Shown piece after piece: positions 36,140-45,169 of a stretch of DNA of 64,000 nucleotides. The stretch's first letter is position 1. Each line of letters starts with the position of its first letter. The notes below the pieces were generated by a model, which saw nothing but the letters and a program-made list of their open reading frames with translations, was not told the origin of the DNA and searched no databases. Made by a program: the position numbers and the translations under genes. This DNA comes from Hormoscilla sp. GM7CHS1pb (GTDB taxonomy: Bacteria; Cyanobacteriota; Cyanobacteriia; Cyanobacteriales; Desertifilaceae), in the NCBI GenBank assembly GCA_014323675.1, contig JACONN010000005.1, positions 434,001 through 498,000 of the forward strand, written 5' to 3'.

Positions 36140-36630
36140 GGGTTACCTCCTTGGCTAATTCGCTGTATCATTTCATTAACTGATTCTACTGTAAACTGAT
36201 TACTGCGGGGTAAAACAACTGTCACAGTTTGTTTATTTTCCGTACCTGGTCGATCCCGTAGCGATATCCAGTAACCGCAATGCTTCATACAGAGTTCTGT
36301 TTCTGACTGTTGTAGCCAATCATCTATGTTATCGGGTACTAATACTACCACCAGTATACGAGGGACAAGGCAGTTCATCCTCAAATCGTTGTAGTTTTTA
36401 ATCTTGAGTGGATATCGGAGATCCTTGTCATCAAGTATCTCTCTTGAGGTACATTTTAACTGCAACTCCAACCTTGGCGAACTAATTATTCCTATCCTAC
36501 CGCTGGCGGCAATTCCCCAGTCTACGCTATCATCATCTACATTGGGTTTGTAGAGTGAATAGCCTGCCACGGATGCCACAGCTTGTATATAAGCATTGCT
36601 GAATTGTTCTTTTTGTTGGTTGATATCCAT
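36136..36630 (-). CDS. DUF4365-domain protein (copy 1)
   Basis: Protein of about 164 residues from ATG 36630 (MDINQQKEQFSNAYIQAVAS), the start aligned with the copy at 57353; a longer frame starts at 36702. Conserved features are QLKCTSRE (Gln-x-Lys, with Asp in VDWGI upstream, a possible PD-(D/E)xK-like nuclease pattern), YPLKIKNYNDLR and the VVVLVPDNIDDWLQQSE segment. DUF4365 proteins are often found in defence contexts. The gene lies six bases after the crcB stop if the long start is used, so they may share a transcript. Confidence 0.75.
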   Translation of the reverse strand: MDINQQKEQFSNAYIQAVASVAGYSLYKPNVDDDSVDWGIAASGRIGIISSPRLELQLKCTSREILDDKDLRYPLKIKNYNDLRMNCLVPRILVVVLVPDNIDDWLQQSETELCMKHCGYWISLRDRPGTENKQTVTVVLPRSNQFTVESVNEMIQRISQGGNP

Positions 36631-36712
36631 TAATTCATGTTTTGACTGCACACAGCTTTTCACTGCTGTTTTGATTTTATCCATCAAACAGTAACTTGTC
36701 AACTGTGACGAT

Positions 36713-37111
36713 TTAGCCTCCTAACCTGGCGACGATCGCCCCCAACTGCACGCTGACTATTCCCAGTATAGCACTGCCAGCCCAGTACAACATGGCCGCA
36801 ACTAAAGGGCGATCGCGCAGCACGATCAATGATTCCAAGCCATAGGTAGAGAAAGTAGTGTAAGCACCGAGGAAACCGGTTGTAATCATTAACTGCACTT
36901 CTGGAGGCAGTATAAATACTCTCTCAGAAATCAGGGTAACGAATAATCCCATGGCAAAGCAACCGGTAACGTTAATGAAAAAGGTGCCGTAGGGAAAAAC
37001 AGTGCCAAAGCGCTGGACAAACCATAAGGTGAGATAATAGCGACAAAGGGCACCTGCGATCGCGCCAAAACTGATAGCAAGAGGATTGCGAATAGTGGGG
37101 TCTTGCAGCAT
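36713..37111 (-). CDS. crcB: fluoride ion channel CrcB/Fluc
   Basis: Dual-topology F- exporter of 132 residues with four transmembrane helices. Hallmarks are SFGAIAGALCRYYLTLWFVQ, PYGTFFINVTGCFAMGL (Asn of the pore) and TTGFLGAYTTFSTYGLE (Phe box and central Na+ site region). I looked for a fluoride riboswitch upstream and did not recognise one. Frame intact. Confidence 0.95.
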   Translation of the reverse strand: MLQDPTIRNPLAISFGAIAGALCRYYLTLWFVQRFGTVFPYGTFFINVTGCFAMGLFVTLISERVFILPPEVQLMITTGFLGAYTTFSTYGLESLIVLRDRPLVAAMLYWAGSAILGIVSVQLGAIVARLGG

Positions 37112-37558
37112 GGGCCTGATAATTAATTAAAATCCTACTTTAGCAAGACAGGTGGGTTAACCCGCACCTGGCCAGGGGAGGATCCCGGATCGCAGAGTTG
37201 GGCGATCGGCTTTCCTCTGCTGCTGACGCGGCCTGGAAAGCCCTCACCGAACCCCTTCCTGGTTCTGATGACCGGAAGTAATACTGCAATACCCCCAGCC
37301 CCCCCAGCCCCCAGCCTAAAGACTGGGGCTACAGGAACAAAGCCCGCCTGCGCGGGCTTTAGCTTTATAATGGATAAGAAGCTTGAAGGATCTGTAGGTT
37401 GGGTTGACGGCAGGAAACCCAACACCCACCGTGACAAATTACTATTGCGCTTATGGAAATTGAACTGAAAAATCGTACCTGTAGCGTCTGGTGGGCGGTG
37501 CCCACCACCCTACTAAAATTTAACGTCTTATTGCCATAGATTTAGTGAGGCGATCGCC
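37112..37558. other. intergenic region with hairpins
   Basis: AAAGCCCGCCTGCGCGGGCTTT (37341-37362) is a strong stem-loop of terminator type, and GGTGGGCGGTGCCCACC (37490-37506) is a palindrome also present at 55004-55020. AGACTGGGGCT/AGCCCCCAGCC adds a third stem. No gene recognised. Confidence 0.6.
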
Positions 37559-38108
37559 ATGATTAAGAATTCTCACCAGTATAACATTACTAAATATTGG
37601 GTAGAGAGATTTACCCAAGCGCTCGTCACCCTGCGGGAAAATGAAGCAAAGAAACTTAAAGACCCTGATGGTTGGCAACTGTTACAAGATTCTTATCACT
37701 GTCGGATCCTGCGTCTCAGGGGAGAAATAACCGAATATGAAATTTTGCTCGCTCACGATCGCGATCGTCCCGTCAGTCTGAGTATTACAGAAATTCGGAA
37801 AATATCGGACGCACTGATTAAAGCGAGAATTGCTTTTAAGATCAGTCAAAAGGAACTTGGTATGCTCTGCGGTCGCACGGAGGAGCAAATTCAACAGTAT
37901 GAAGTGAAGGATTATCAAAATGCCAGTTTTTGTTGACTTCCTAGCCGTTAATGATGCTTTAGGAATTGAGTTTCGATATGGGATGTTAATGGCATCATTA
38001 GATGATTACTATAAAAGGAAGCTGGATGCAATTCGGAATTCACCAGAAATCGAGATGGAACAGATAAGAAACCGGGTTTCTGCGACAAAGTCAGGCGATC
38101 GCGGGTAG
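37559..38108 (+). CDS. XRE-type helix-turn-helix protein, one-base frameshift
   Basis: N-terminal helical region (WVERFTQALVTLRENEAKKL, LLQDSYHCRILRLRGEITEY) followed by a C-terminal Cro/C1 HTH (DALIKARIAFKISQKELGML, CGRTEEQIQQYEVKDYQNAS). The frame ends after NASFC at the T run 37926-37930; four Ts instead of five would read NASFVDFLAVNDALGIEFRY and continue to 38108. This layout (helical N-part, HTH near the C-end) resembles antitoxin regulators, but no toxin partner is attached. Part of its 3' end is duplicated at 39.9-40.06 kb. Confidence 0.7.
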
Positions 38109-38164
38109 GAATTAAGAAACTGGGTTTCTGGCCCCCCACGCGATCGCCCCCCGAATAAGGGCGA

Positions 38165-38307
38165 TCGGGGCAGAACTGGCACCAGAAGCAGATCATTCGG
38201 AGTTGAGTTACTGAGGATTTTGATGATTGAGAAGATATGAAATCCCGATCGCCAGAAGGGTGCTAGAATAGCAAATAGAGGATCTATGATTAAGCGGAGA
38301 ACAGCGC
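38165..38307 (+). pseudogene. degenerate copy of the pentapeptide-protein 3' region
   Basis: Aligns with about 42108-42335: shared CAGATCATTCGGAGTTGA, CGCCAGAAG, ATAGCA(A/G)ATAGAGGATCTA, TGATTAA and GGAGAACAGCGCATGACAGG, with deletions in between. It leads straight into the small motif ORF. Confidence 0.7.
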
Positions 38308-38436
38308 ATGACAGGCGATCGAACAGCCAATATAACCAGCAGCTCATCAGGCGGTGATATCATCGGTAATGTCGGGCGTGATTTTAACAAGCATGTTTCC
38401 GAGTCTGGACAAAATCTCGCAGCAAAAGTTGGGTAA
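38308..38436 (+). CDS. 42-residue ORF consisting of the GDIIGNVGxDFNK motif
   Basis: Reads MTGDRTANITSSSSGGDIIG then NVGRDFNKHVSESGQNLAAK, VG and stop. It is the same segment found near the C-terminus of the pentapeptide protein (about 42336-42450) and related to the N-terminus of the NACHT protein. It is separated from any larger domain. It may be a passive leftover of duplication; expression is unproven. Confidence 0.4.
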   Translation: MTGDRTANITSSSSGGDIIGNVGRDFNKHVSESGQNLAAKVG

Positions 38437-38599
38437 TATTCTATAGACCCGATCTAACCCTTAAGGCTCGGCTTGACTTGATATCTGTCCCTGGCGACCC
38501 CTGGAAACGACCTCCAGAGGCAGAGCCTCATGCGGGGCGATCGCCATGCAAATGAATTTAGTCGGACAGGGCGATCGGGAAAGCTTGAGGGTTAGCCAT

Positions 38600-39148
38600 T
38601 TAATGCGATCGGACTCGCAAGAAACTATTACCAAATAGTCGATCGGGAAATACTACTAGATTATAACTTGTGGGAGCCTGAGCTGATGGAACTTTCAAAG
38701 CTTGAATACTGCTGAGTCTATAGACAGCAGCCCCAAGTCGTTGAGTCGGGGCTAGTTGATGCTGACGCTGCATCGGTTCCCACAGCCCCGTTAGTTCCTG
38801 AAAATTTGTCCCCAGGTTGCTTTCTATTTCCGGGTTAGTAATGTCTAGAACCGCATTCAATGAATATTCAACCGAGAATATGACGCGGGGCGGTCCTGAG
38901 ATTGCAACGAGTCCTTGACTTGTTTCAAATAAGACTCTCACCTCCTGAAGAGCAGTCTGTTCTGAGTTAGCGAGGTAGAGTGCTTCAAACTCCCCGCGCA
39001 AATTATATCTTCCACCAACTAACCGAGAGCCGATTGCAGATAGGGGTTCATTGGCAAATCGCTCTAAAACTGACCGAAAGGCAATCCCTTCTAAAGCTAT
39101 GGTAGGCAGTGTGGAAAGAACGGCATTAAGTCGATCGTCTTCCAGCAT
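38600..39148 (-). CDS. RES-domain toxin
   Basis: RES toxins deplete NAD+ in the cell. 182 residues with the family N-terminal pattern AFRSVLERFANEPLSAIGSR, LVGGRYNLRGEFEALYLANS (Arg and Tyr of the active site), EQTALQEVRVLFE and the C-terminal SYNLVVFPDRL. The Xre antitoxin gene lies 39 bases upstream on the same strand, the normal order (antitoxin first). Both are intact, so this is probably a working toxin-antitoxin pair. Confidence 0.87.
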   Translation of the reverse strand: MLEDDRLNAVLSTLPTIALEGIAFRSVLERFANEPLSAIGSRLVGGRYNLRGEFEALYLANSEQTALQEVRVLFETSQGLVAISGPPRVIFSVEYSLNAVLDITNPEIESNLGTNFQELTGLWEPMQRQHQLAPTQRLGAAVYRLSSIQALKVPSAQAPTSYNLVVFPDRLFGNSFLRVRSH

Positions 39149-39187
39149 TTATGATAGTTATAGGTTTGCTATAGCTGTCTATGAGTA

Positions 39188-39550
39188 TTAAAGAGGTTGT
39201 CCAGTCTCCATCGCATGCACCAGTAGCTCCACTGAGGATGCTTTTCCTGCCAGCAGACAGGACATTGGGGTATCTCCCCCAAGTACAGGATGGGGCTCAC
39301 GCAACCAGATGCGAACATGCTCGATCGACCCGTCCAGCAGATACTGCAACCGTGCGATCAGGCTTACGAGTTTATGTATATCTTGTTTGTCTTCCTCGTG
39401 ATTCGACTCCGATCCGCGATCTGTGCTGTTGAGTATCTGTGCCATTTGAGAGGTTGACAATCCCAGAGTTTCGGTAAGTCTATCTGCGTCAAGCTTTCCG
39501 CTGGCTGGAGCTTGCGCCTTAACCAGCGTCTGTTCGAGAGGTTTTGCCAT
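39188..39550 (-). CDS. Xre/MbcA/ParS-type antitoxin
   Basis: 120-residue antitoxin partner of the RES toxin. KLDADRLTETLGLSTSQMAQ is the helix-turn-helix; the C-terminal part (IARLQYLLDGSIEHVRIWLR, EPHPVLGGDTPMSCLLAGKA, LLVHAMETGQP) is the DUF2384 toxin-binding domain, in which WL..P...LGG..P is the hallmark. Such antitoxins repress their own promoter. Confidence 0.88.
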   Translation of the reverse strand: MAKPLEQTLVKAQAPASGKLDADRLTETLGLSTSQMAQILNSTDRGSESNHEEDKQDIHKLVSLIARLQYLLDGSIEHVRIWLREPHPVLGGDTPMSCLLAGKASSVELLVHAMETGQPL

Positions 39551-40535
39551 AGGTCGTCTCTACTTCCAGTCTAGCTACTAACTATAGTATAATCTTTATT
39601 CCGCTTTTCTGTTAAGTTTTGCTCTATTTTTTCCTAGAGCTTAAAAATTAAGCATAGCTAATATTCTGTTCGCTCTTCCATTTTGATAGGATTTTATACC
39701 ATTTCGAGCGACTATCTTTCAGCCTCATTAATAAAATTGTCCAGTCTCTATAGCAATAATTATTTGTTCGCAGTTGCCATATTTTTATGCAAAAATATAT
39801 GATATAGATGCGCAAACTTAGCTAAAAATAAGGTGATCTCCGCAAGAGGTTCACAGACCAGATTTTTGTGTAAGTATTAGCAGTGAGTTACCCTTTAAAA
39901 ATAGAGTTTAGATCTGGAATGTTAATGGGATAATTAGATAATTTATATAAAGATCGTCTGGATGCAATTCGTAACTCACCAGAAATAGGGATGGAACAGC
40001 CTCGGAAACGGGGTTGGGGGCGACAAAGTCAGGCGATCGCGGGTAGGAATTAAGAAACCCAGTTTCTGGCCGAATAAGGGCGATCGGCTTTCGTCCTACT
40101 TTCAGAGGACGGTGCTGAAACCGATCCGCGGGAGACCTTGACACCGCAGCAAAAGTTGGGTAAGATATTCTCTAGACCCGATCGGACCCTTAAGGCTCGG
40201 CTTGACTTGAGAGCGGTGCCAGTGGTGCAAGGGTGCTTCGACGGGAACGACAGGTCCGGAGACGACCTTATTGGGAAGAGCAGAATATCCGCCCCAGTCT
40301 CTGGGCTGGGAACGGTGGTTTCGAGGCTCTGCCTCCAGTCTCTTATTCCGTGCAAGATGATATATTCAGCTCCTGTTTGCGGGATTGACAACTGGAGGCA
40401 GAGCCTCTAGAATATCGTTACCAGGCTGAGCCTGGTAACGAGGTGAAAGTATGGGGGGCGATCTCATTCCATGTTCAAAACCCAGCGGCGAATCTCACGC
40501 GGTCTATAATTAATGGTATGTAGAGTGAAAGCAAC
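39551..40535. other. intergenic region with a duplicated segment
   Basis: 39551-39880 is AT-rich and holds no gene I recognise. 39900-40080 repeats the XRE gene's 3' end (37965-38165) with about 20 percent changes, and 40147-40212 repeats 38421-38484 (GCAGCAAAAGTTGGGTAA, CTTAAGGCTCGGCTTGACTT). The motif ORF present between these blocks at 38.3 kb is missing here. GTTACCAGGCTGAGCCTGGT (40418-40437) is a dispersed inverted repeat. Confidence 0.7.
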
Positions 40536-42703
40536 ATGAAAGCTAGTGAAGTTCTCAGACAATATAATAACGGAATCAGGGATTTCTGTGGGGCAAATAT
40601 CAGAGGTCAGTCATTCAAAGGTAAAAACCTATCTGGTGCTGACTTTAGTGGAGCTGATATCCGCAGCACAAATTTCACAAATGCTAATCTGAGAAAAACA
40701 AAATTTATGCGAACCAAGGCGGGACTACAAAAACTTTGGGCATTGTTATTAGTCATAGCTTCATGGACAATCTCAGTGATATCAGGTTTGATTTCTGGGT
40801 TCAGTGTTTTTTTGTAGCAGTCACATTTGATTTTCAAGCCGTCGCAAGTGTTATTGCAGGTGTCACTACTATAACTATGCTTGTAGTATTTTCTGTAGTT
40901 ACTCTTTGCTGGGGTTTAGTATCGGGATTTGCGGCTGGAATTGCTGTAGGAACTTTCGGAGCAACTGGAGCTGGAGTTCTCGCAGCAGTTAGTGTTTTGT
41001 CTAAGGCTCCTTCTGGTGCCGTCGCCTCCGCTGGAGTAGGTGTCGTTTCTGCTATTGGAGCCGTAATCGGAGTTAGAATTTCTGCAACTGCTTGGGTTAG
41101 TGCTTTTGTTATTGCTAAAAATAAAAATGTTGCCATCAGTGTTTCTAGTTTGGGCACCATAGCATTTGCAATCACCGGAGCTTTCATGGGAGTAAAAGAA
41201 ATTAAAGAATCTTTTCCCGTGGATAACAATATTGATTTCTACAATAATATTGCCTTAGCTAGTGCTTTTGCGATCGCATTTTTTAGTGCATATATCGGAT
41301 GGCGTTCTGTAAAAAATCATCGTAAAGACGTCTGGGTTCGGAGATTAGGTCTTGCTTTTGCTGCCATAGGTGGTACGAGTTTTAGAGGTGCTGATTTAAC
41401 AGATGCTAATTTTGCAGAAGCTACCCTGAAAAGTACAGATTTCCGAAAAGCAATCATAACTAGAACCTGTTGGAAAAATGCCAAAAAATTATACCTAATT
41501 CGTCCTGGAACAACCTACCTGAACAACGAGGGGGTTCTCCAGCTTATAACTGGTAAGGTTCGAGATAAAAACTTCGATCGCCAAAACCTTCAGGGCGTGA
41601 ACCTACAAGGAGCAAACCTAGTAGGTGCTAGTTTTATAGAGGCCAACCTGAACGAAACAAATTTGCAAGATGCAGACTTATCTGATGCTAAGCTAGTACA
41701 TACACAATTAGACAGAGCAGATATCACAGGGGCTACTCTTACTGGTGCTTACATTGAAGAATGGAACATTACCAGTGATACTAAACTATACGGGATTCGA
41801 TGCGATTACGTTTATATGCGTTTACCGCCAAAGGAACGTCCAGCATTCATCGCTTTACCACCCGAAGAAAGTGGCGATCCCAACTATCAGCGAAAACCTG
41901 ATGACTGGAATAAAAATTTTGTAGAGGGTGAGTTCGTTGATTTTATCGAACCTATGCGCCTAACCCGGGACTTGTACCATAACCAACAAGTTGACCCGCG
42001 TCTGATGGCGATCGCTTTTCAGCAACTCAAGGACAATCATCCGGATGCGGAGTTAGAAGTTGTCTCTGTAGAGAAGAAAGGTAAGAACAGAGACAAGCTA
42101 ATGGTCAGGGCAGATACGGTACCACACGCAGATCGTTCGGAGTTGAATTCAGAGTATTTTGATAATTTAGAATATCTGAAATCATTATCGCCAGAAGCGT
42201 TACAGGTTATAATAGCAGATAGAGGATCTATGATTAAAATGCTGACGGGTATATTGGAGGTTAGAGAAAAAAGTCCTGATTTGTCTATCAATAATAATCA
42301 AAGCATAGAAAATACACAAAGTGGAGAACAGCGCATGACAGGCGATCAAACAGCCAATATAACCAGCAGCTCATCAGGCGGTGATATCATCGGTAATGTC
42401 GGGGGTGATTTTAACAAGCATGTTTCCGAGTCTGGACAAAATCTGGCTGAGGCGGCGGCGGAGATCCAAAATCTGCTACAACAGTTGGAGGAGTCCTACT
42501 CGACAGAGACTACCACTGGCAGGATGCAGATGGCAACGGAGACGATCGATCGCATTGACAGGGATCCAGCATTAGCACAACGGATACTCAGGGCCCTAGG
42601 TGCTGGCAGTACCGCAGCTTTAGAGTCGTTACTCGACCACCCGGCTGCCAGCTTTGCGATCGGGGCTTTGGAAGACTGGCGGAATAGTAAGCAGCAGGAT
42701 TAA
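40536..42703 (+). CDS. membrane pentapeptide-repeat protein with C-terminal GDxxGNVGxDFNK segment, one-base frameshift
   Basis: About 722 residues when joined. N-terminal pentapeptides (NIRGQSFKGKNLSGADFSGA), several transmembrane helices (VVFSVVTLCWGLVSGFAAGI and others), a second pentapeptide block (NLQGVNLQGANLVGASFIEA), a soluble region and a C-terminal segment with TSSSSGGDIIGNVGGDFNKH and a helical tail. The frame changes at a T run at 40808-40814: seven Ts, eight would read SGFSVFFVAVTFDFQ. Three bases separate it from the NACHT gene, which starts with a related motif, so the two are probably co-expressed and may interact. Confidence 0.78.
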
Positions 42704-42706
42704 ACT

Positions 42707-44974
42707 ATGACCGAACCGACTCCACCATCCCAGGGTGACATCAATGCTAATAGCCACCAAGAAATCGATGGTGTAAACACGAGTGTTGGAGACATGGTCG
42801 GAAATGTTGGCAAAGACTTTAACAAGACTGTCAAAAACGAAATCTACATCTCCAACTACTCGATCGCAGAACGGCAGGGTGACGAGATTGCACCCAAGGA
42901 AAAAAGCCTGCCAGACATCAACACATTAGTACAGGATGTCCGCGATCGCATGGGCGATTATGTCCGGCGTTGCTGCGGCACCATGCGAGTGCTGGACATG
43001 ACTCAGTCGATCGAATTGGGTGACATTTATACTGATGTTAACATCCTGGAGAAGCTGACCGGTCGCCAGCGGTTAGGAATCAATGAACTCATGCAACGCT
43101 GTACCCTGAAAAACTTCGAGCGATTACAGTTGGGTAAAGTCACTGAAGAGCGAATTTACGGAATAGATGCGGCCAATAAATACCCTCACATGATGGTTTG
43201 GGGCAAACCTGGGGCGGGAAAAACTACCTTTCTCAAGTATCTGGCAATATCTTGCATGGGAGGAAAATTCCAAGGAGATCGCGTTCCCGTTTTCATTACT
43301 CTCAGAAATTGGGCATCGGATAGCAATAAACCAAAATTACTAGAGTTTGTCAGCCAGAAAATTGCTAATTGTGACGTGACTAACAAGGAAACAGTTGAGT
43401 TGTTTAAGCAAGGAAGAGTTTTACTTTTACTTGACGGTCTAGATGAGGTATTAAAAGAGCACAGCCACAGAGTTATACGGGAAATTCAGGAATTTTCCGA
43501 TCGGTATCGCAGCAATGTAATAGTTGTCACTTGCAGAATAGCTGCACGGGAATATACATTTCAAGGTTTTACAGAAGTAGAGGTTGCCGACTTTGACGAC
43601 CCGCAGATCCAGACCTTTGTTTACAAGTGGTTTCAGCAGAAAAGTCCCGTTAAGGCTGAACGATTTCTTGAGAAACTGAAAGATAACGAACCAGTTAAAG
43701 AACTGGCAAATAATCCTTTGCTGTTGACCCTGTTGTGCTTTGTGTTTGAGGCGATCGCCGATTTCCGTTCAAATCGCGCACAGCTTTACAGAGAAGGTTT
43801 GGATGTCATGTTGAAAAAATGGGATGCGAGTCGCGATATAGATCGCGACATTATTTACAAAAATCTTTCTCCAAATCGAAAAGAAGATTTGCTCAGTAAA
43901 ATTGCTTGGACGACCTTTGAAGAAGGTAAGTATTTTTTCGATCGAGACCTAGCTAAGAAATATATTGCTGATTATATAATCAATTTACCGGAAGCTCAAA
44001 CAGATCCAGAAGCCTTGTTAGTAGATAGTGAAGCGGTACTAAAATCGATTGAATCTCAACATGGATTGCTAGTAGAACGCGCTAAATATATATACTCATT
44101 TTCTAATTTAAGCTTTCAGGAATATTTTGCTACCAGAAGAGCAATAGCTACGGACAAAACCTTGTCAAGTATAGTTATTCATACAGATGTTCGGCGTTGG
44201 CGAGAAGTTTTTTTGCTAGCTTTGGGAATATTACAAGATGGCAGCGAATTGTTGCGATTAATGAAGCAGCAAATTGATAACTTAGTAGCAGCAGATAAAA
44301 AAATACAACAGGTTTTGGTATGGGTCAAGAATAAATCTGCTTCTATTGAGACAACTAATAAGCCTGCTGCTATCAGAGTTTTTTACCTAGACCTAGACCT
44401 CTACCTCAACCTCTACCTCAACCTCGATCTCGACCTAGACCTCAACCTCAACCTAGACCTAGACCTCGACCTCGATCTCGACCTCGACCTCTACCTCGAC
44501 CTCTACCTAGACCTCGACCTCGACCTCGATCTCGACCTCGACCTCTACCTCGACCTCTACCTAGACCGAGACCGAGCCCTCGAATTTGAATTGAAAGAAG
44601 CGCTACGTCAACTAAAACAGCAGCTTCCCGATCGCGAAGACAGCAACAACTTCAAAAACTGGTGGCGAGAAAATGGCTCTGCATGGACTGAGAAATTGAG
44701 GGCTATAATGATTAAATACCGCAACATTGGTCATGACTGGCAGCTTAACGATAAGCAGAAAGAATTACTGAAGAAGTATCGCTATGCCAATAGGTTGCTG
44801 GTAGATTGCATTAATAGCGATTGCTATGTCAGTAGAGAGGTACGTCAGGAGATTGAAGATACGTTGTTTCTGCCTATTTCCGATATTCGTAAACGGCAGA
44901 AACAGCCCATCACAGAGCGATCGCCCACCCTAAAGATTATATCACGCTTGTGGCGAGGGCTGACAAGCAAATAG
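42707..44974 (+). CDS. NACHT-domain NTPase (NLR-like STAND protein)
   Basis: 755-residue signal-transduction ATPase of the NACHT type, related to bacterial NLR-like antiphage proteins. The N-terminus carries VGDMVGNVGKDFNKTV. The NACHT core has Walker A VWGKPGAGKTTFLKYL (residue 164 on), Walker B VLLLLDGLDEV (about 239), the RVIVVTCR-like sensor strand and a winged-helix region (LLTLLCFVFEAIADF). After YSFSNLSFQEYFATR come helical repeats, then a Leu-Asp/Tyr-Leu repeat (about 559-622) encoded by hexanucleotide repeats, and a C-terminal helical part. A sensor or effector role in defence is inferred from the family. Confidence 0.88.
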   Translation: MTEPTPPSQGDINANSHQEIDGVNTSVGDMVGNVGKDFNKTVKNEIYISNYSIAERQGDEIAPKEKSLPDINTLVQDVRDRMGDYVRRCCGTMRVLDMTQSIELGDIYTDVNILEKLTGRQRLGINELMQRCTLKNFERLQLGKVTEERIYGIDAANKYPHMMVWGKPGAGKTTFLKYLAISCMGGKFQGDRVPVFITLRNWASDSNKPKLLEFVSQKIANCDVTNKETVELFKQGRVLLLLDGLDEVLKEHSHRVIREIQEFSDRYRSNVIVVTCRIAAREYTFQGFTEVEVADFDDPQIQTFVYKWFQQKSPVKAERFLEKLKDNEPVKELANNPLLLTLLCFVFEAIADFRSNRAQLYREGLDVMLKKWDASRDIDRDIIYKNLSPNRKEDLLSKIAWTTFEEGKYFFDRDLAKKYIADYIINLPEAQTDPEALLVDSEAVLKSIESQHGLLVERAKYIYSFSNLSFQEYFATRRAIATDKTLSSIVIHTDVRRWREVFLLALGILQDGSELLRLMKQQIDNLVAADKKIQQVLVWVKNKSASIETTNKPAAIRVFYLDLDLYLNLYLNLDLDLDLNLNLDLDLDLDLDLDLYLDLYLDLDLDLDLDLDLYLDLYLDRDRALEFELKEALRQLKQQLPDREDSNNFKNWWRENGSAWTEKLRAIMIKYRNIGHDWQLNDKQKELLKKYRYANRLLVDCINSDCYVSREVRQEIEDTLFLPISDIRKRQKQPITERSPTLKIISRLWRGLTSK
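44383..44574 (+). repeat. in-frame hexanucleotide repeat (Leu-Asp / Tyr-Leu)
   Basis: About 32 units of GACCTC/GACCTA/TACCTC/AACCTC encode an alternating LDLDLYLDLYLDLD-type tract within the NACHT gene. The copy number is a multiple that keeps the frame. Strings of GACCTCGACCTC are prone to slippage, so length probably varies between strains. Confidence 0.92.
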
Positions 44975-45060
44975 CATTTTAGTATAATTTACAGCCAAAA
45001 TAACAATATTTTTAGTCGGTTTTCAACCGACTTTAGCTATTAGCCGGGGGTTTGAACCCT

Positions 45061-45104
45061 CCGTGTCTCCTGGGTAGTGCGAGTAGCGCTCCCAGGAGAC
45101 ACGG
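45061..45104. repeat. palindromic element, TAGTGCG core
   Basis: Arms CCGTGTCTCCTGGG and CCCAGGAGACACGG (14 bp, perfect) with core TAGTGCGAGTAGCGCT. Same core as 7840-7881 but different outer arm bases; same arms and partial core as the outer layer of 61594-61730. Confidence 0.9.
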
Positions 45105-45169
45105 AAGGCGGGCTAACAGCGAAGAGAGAAGTGAGTTTAGCGATGATAATTGCGGGGTCCAAAAACATA

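Noticed and set aside
36640..37260. Fluoride riboswitch upstream of crcB
   Set aside because: I did not find the conserved crcB-motif pairing or sequence in the region; a covariance model search would settle it.
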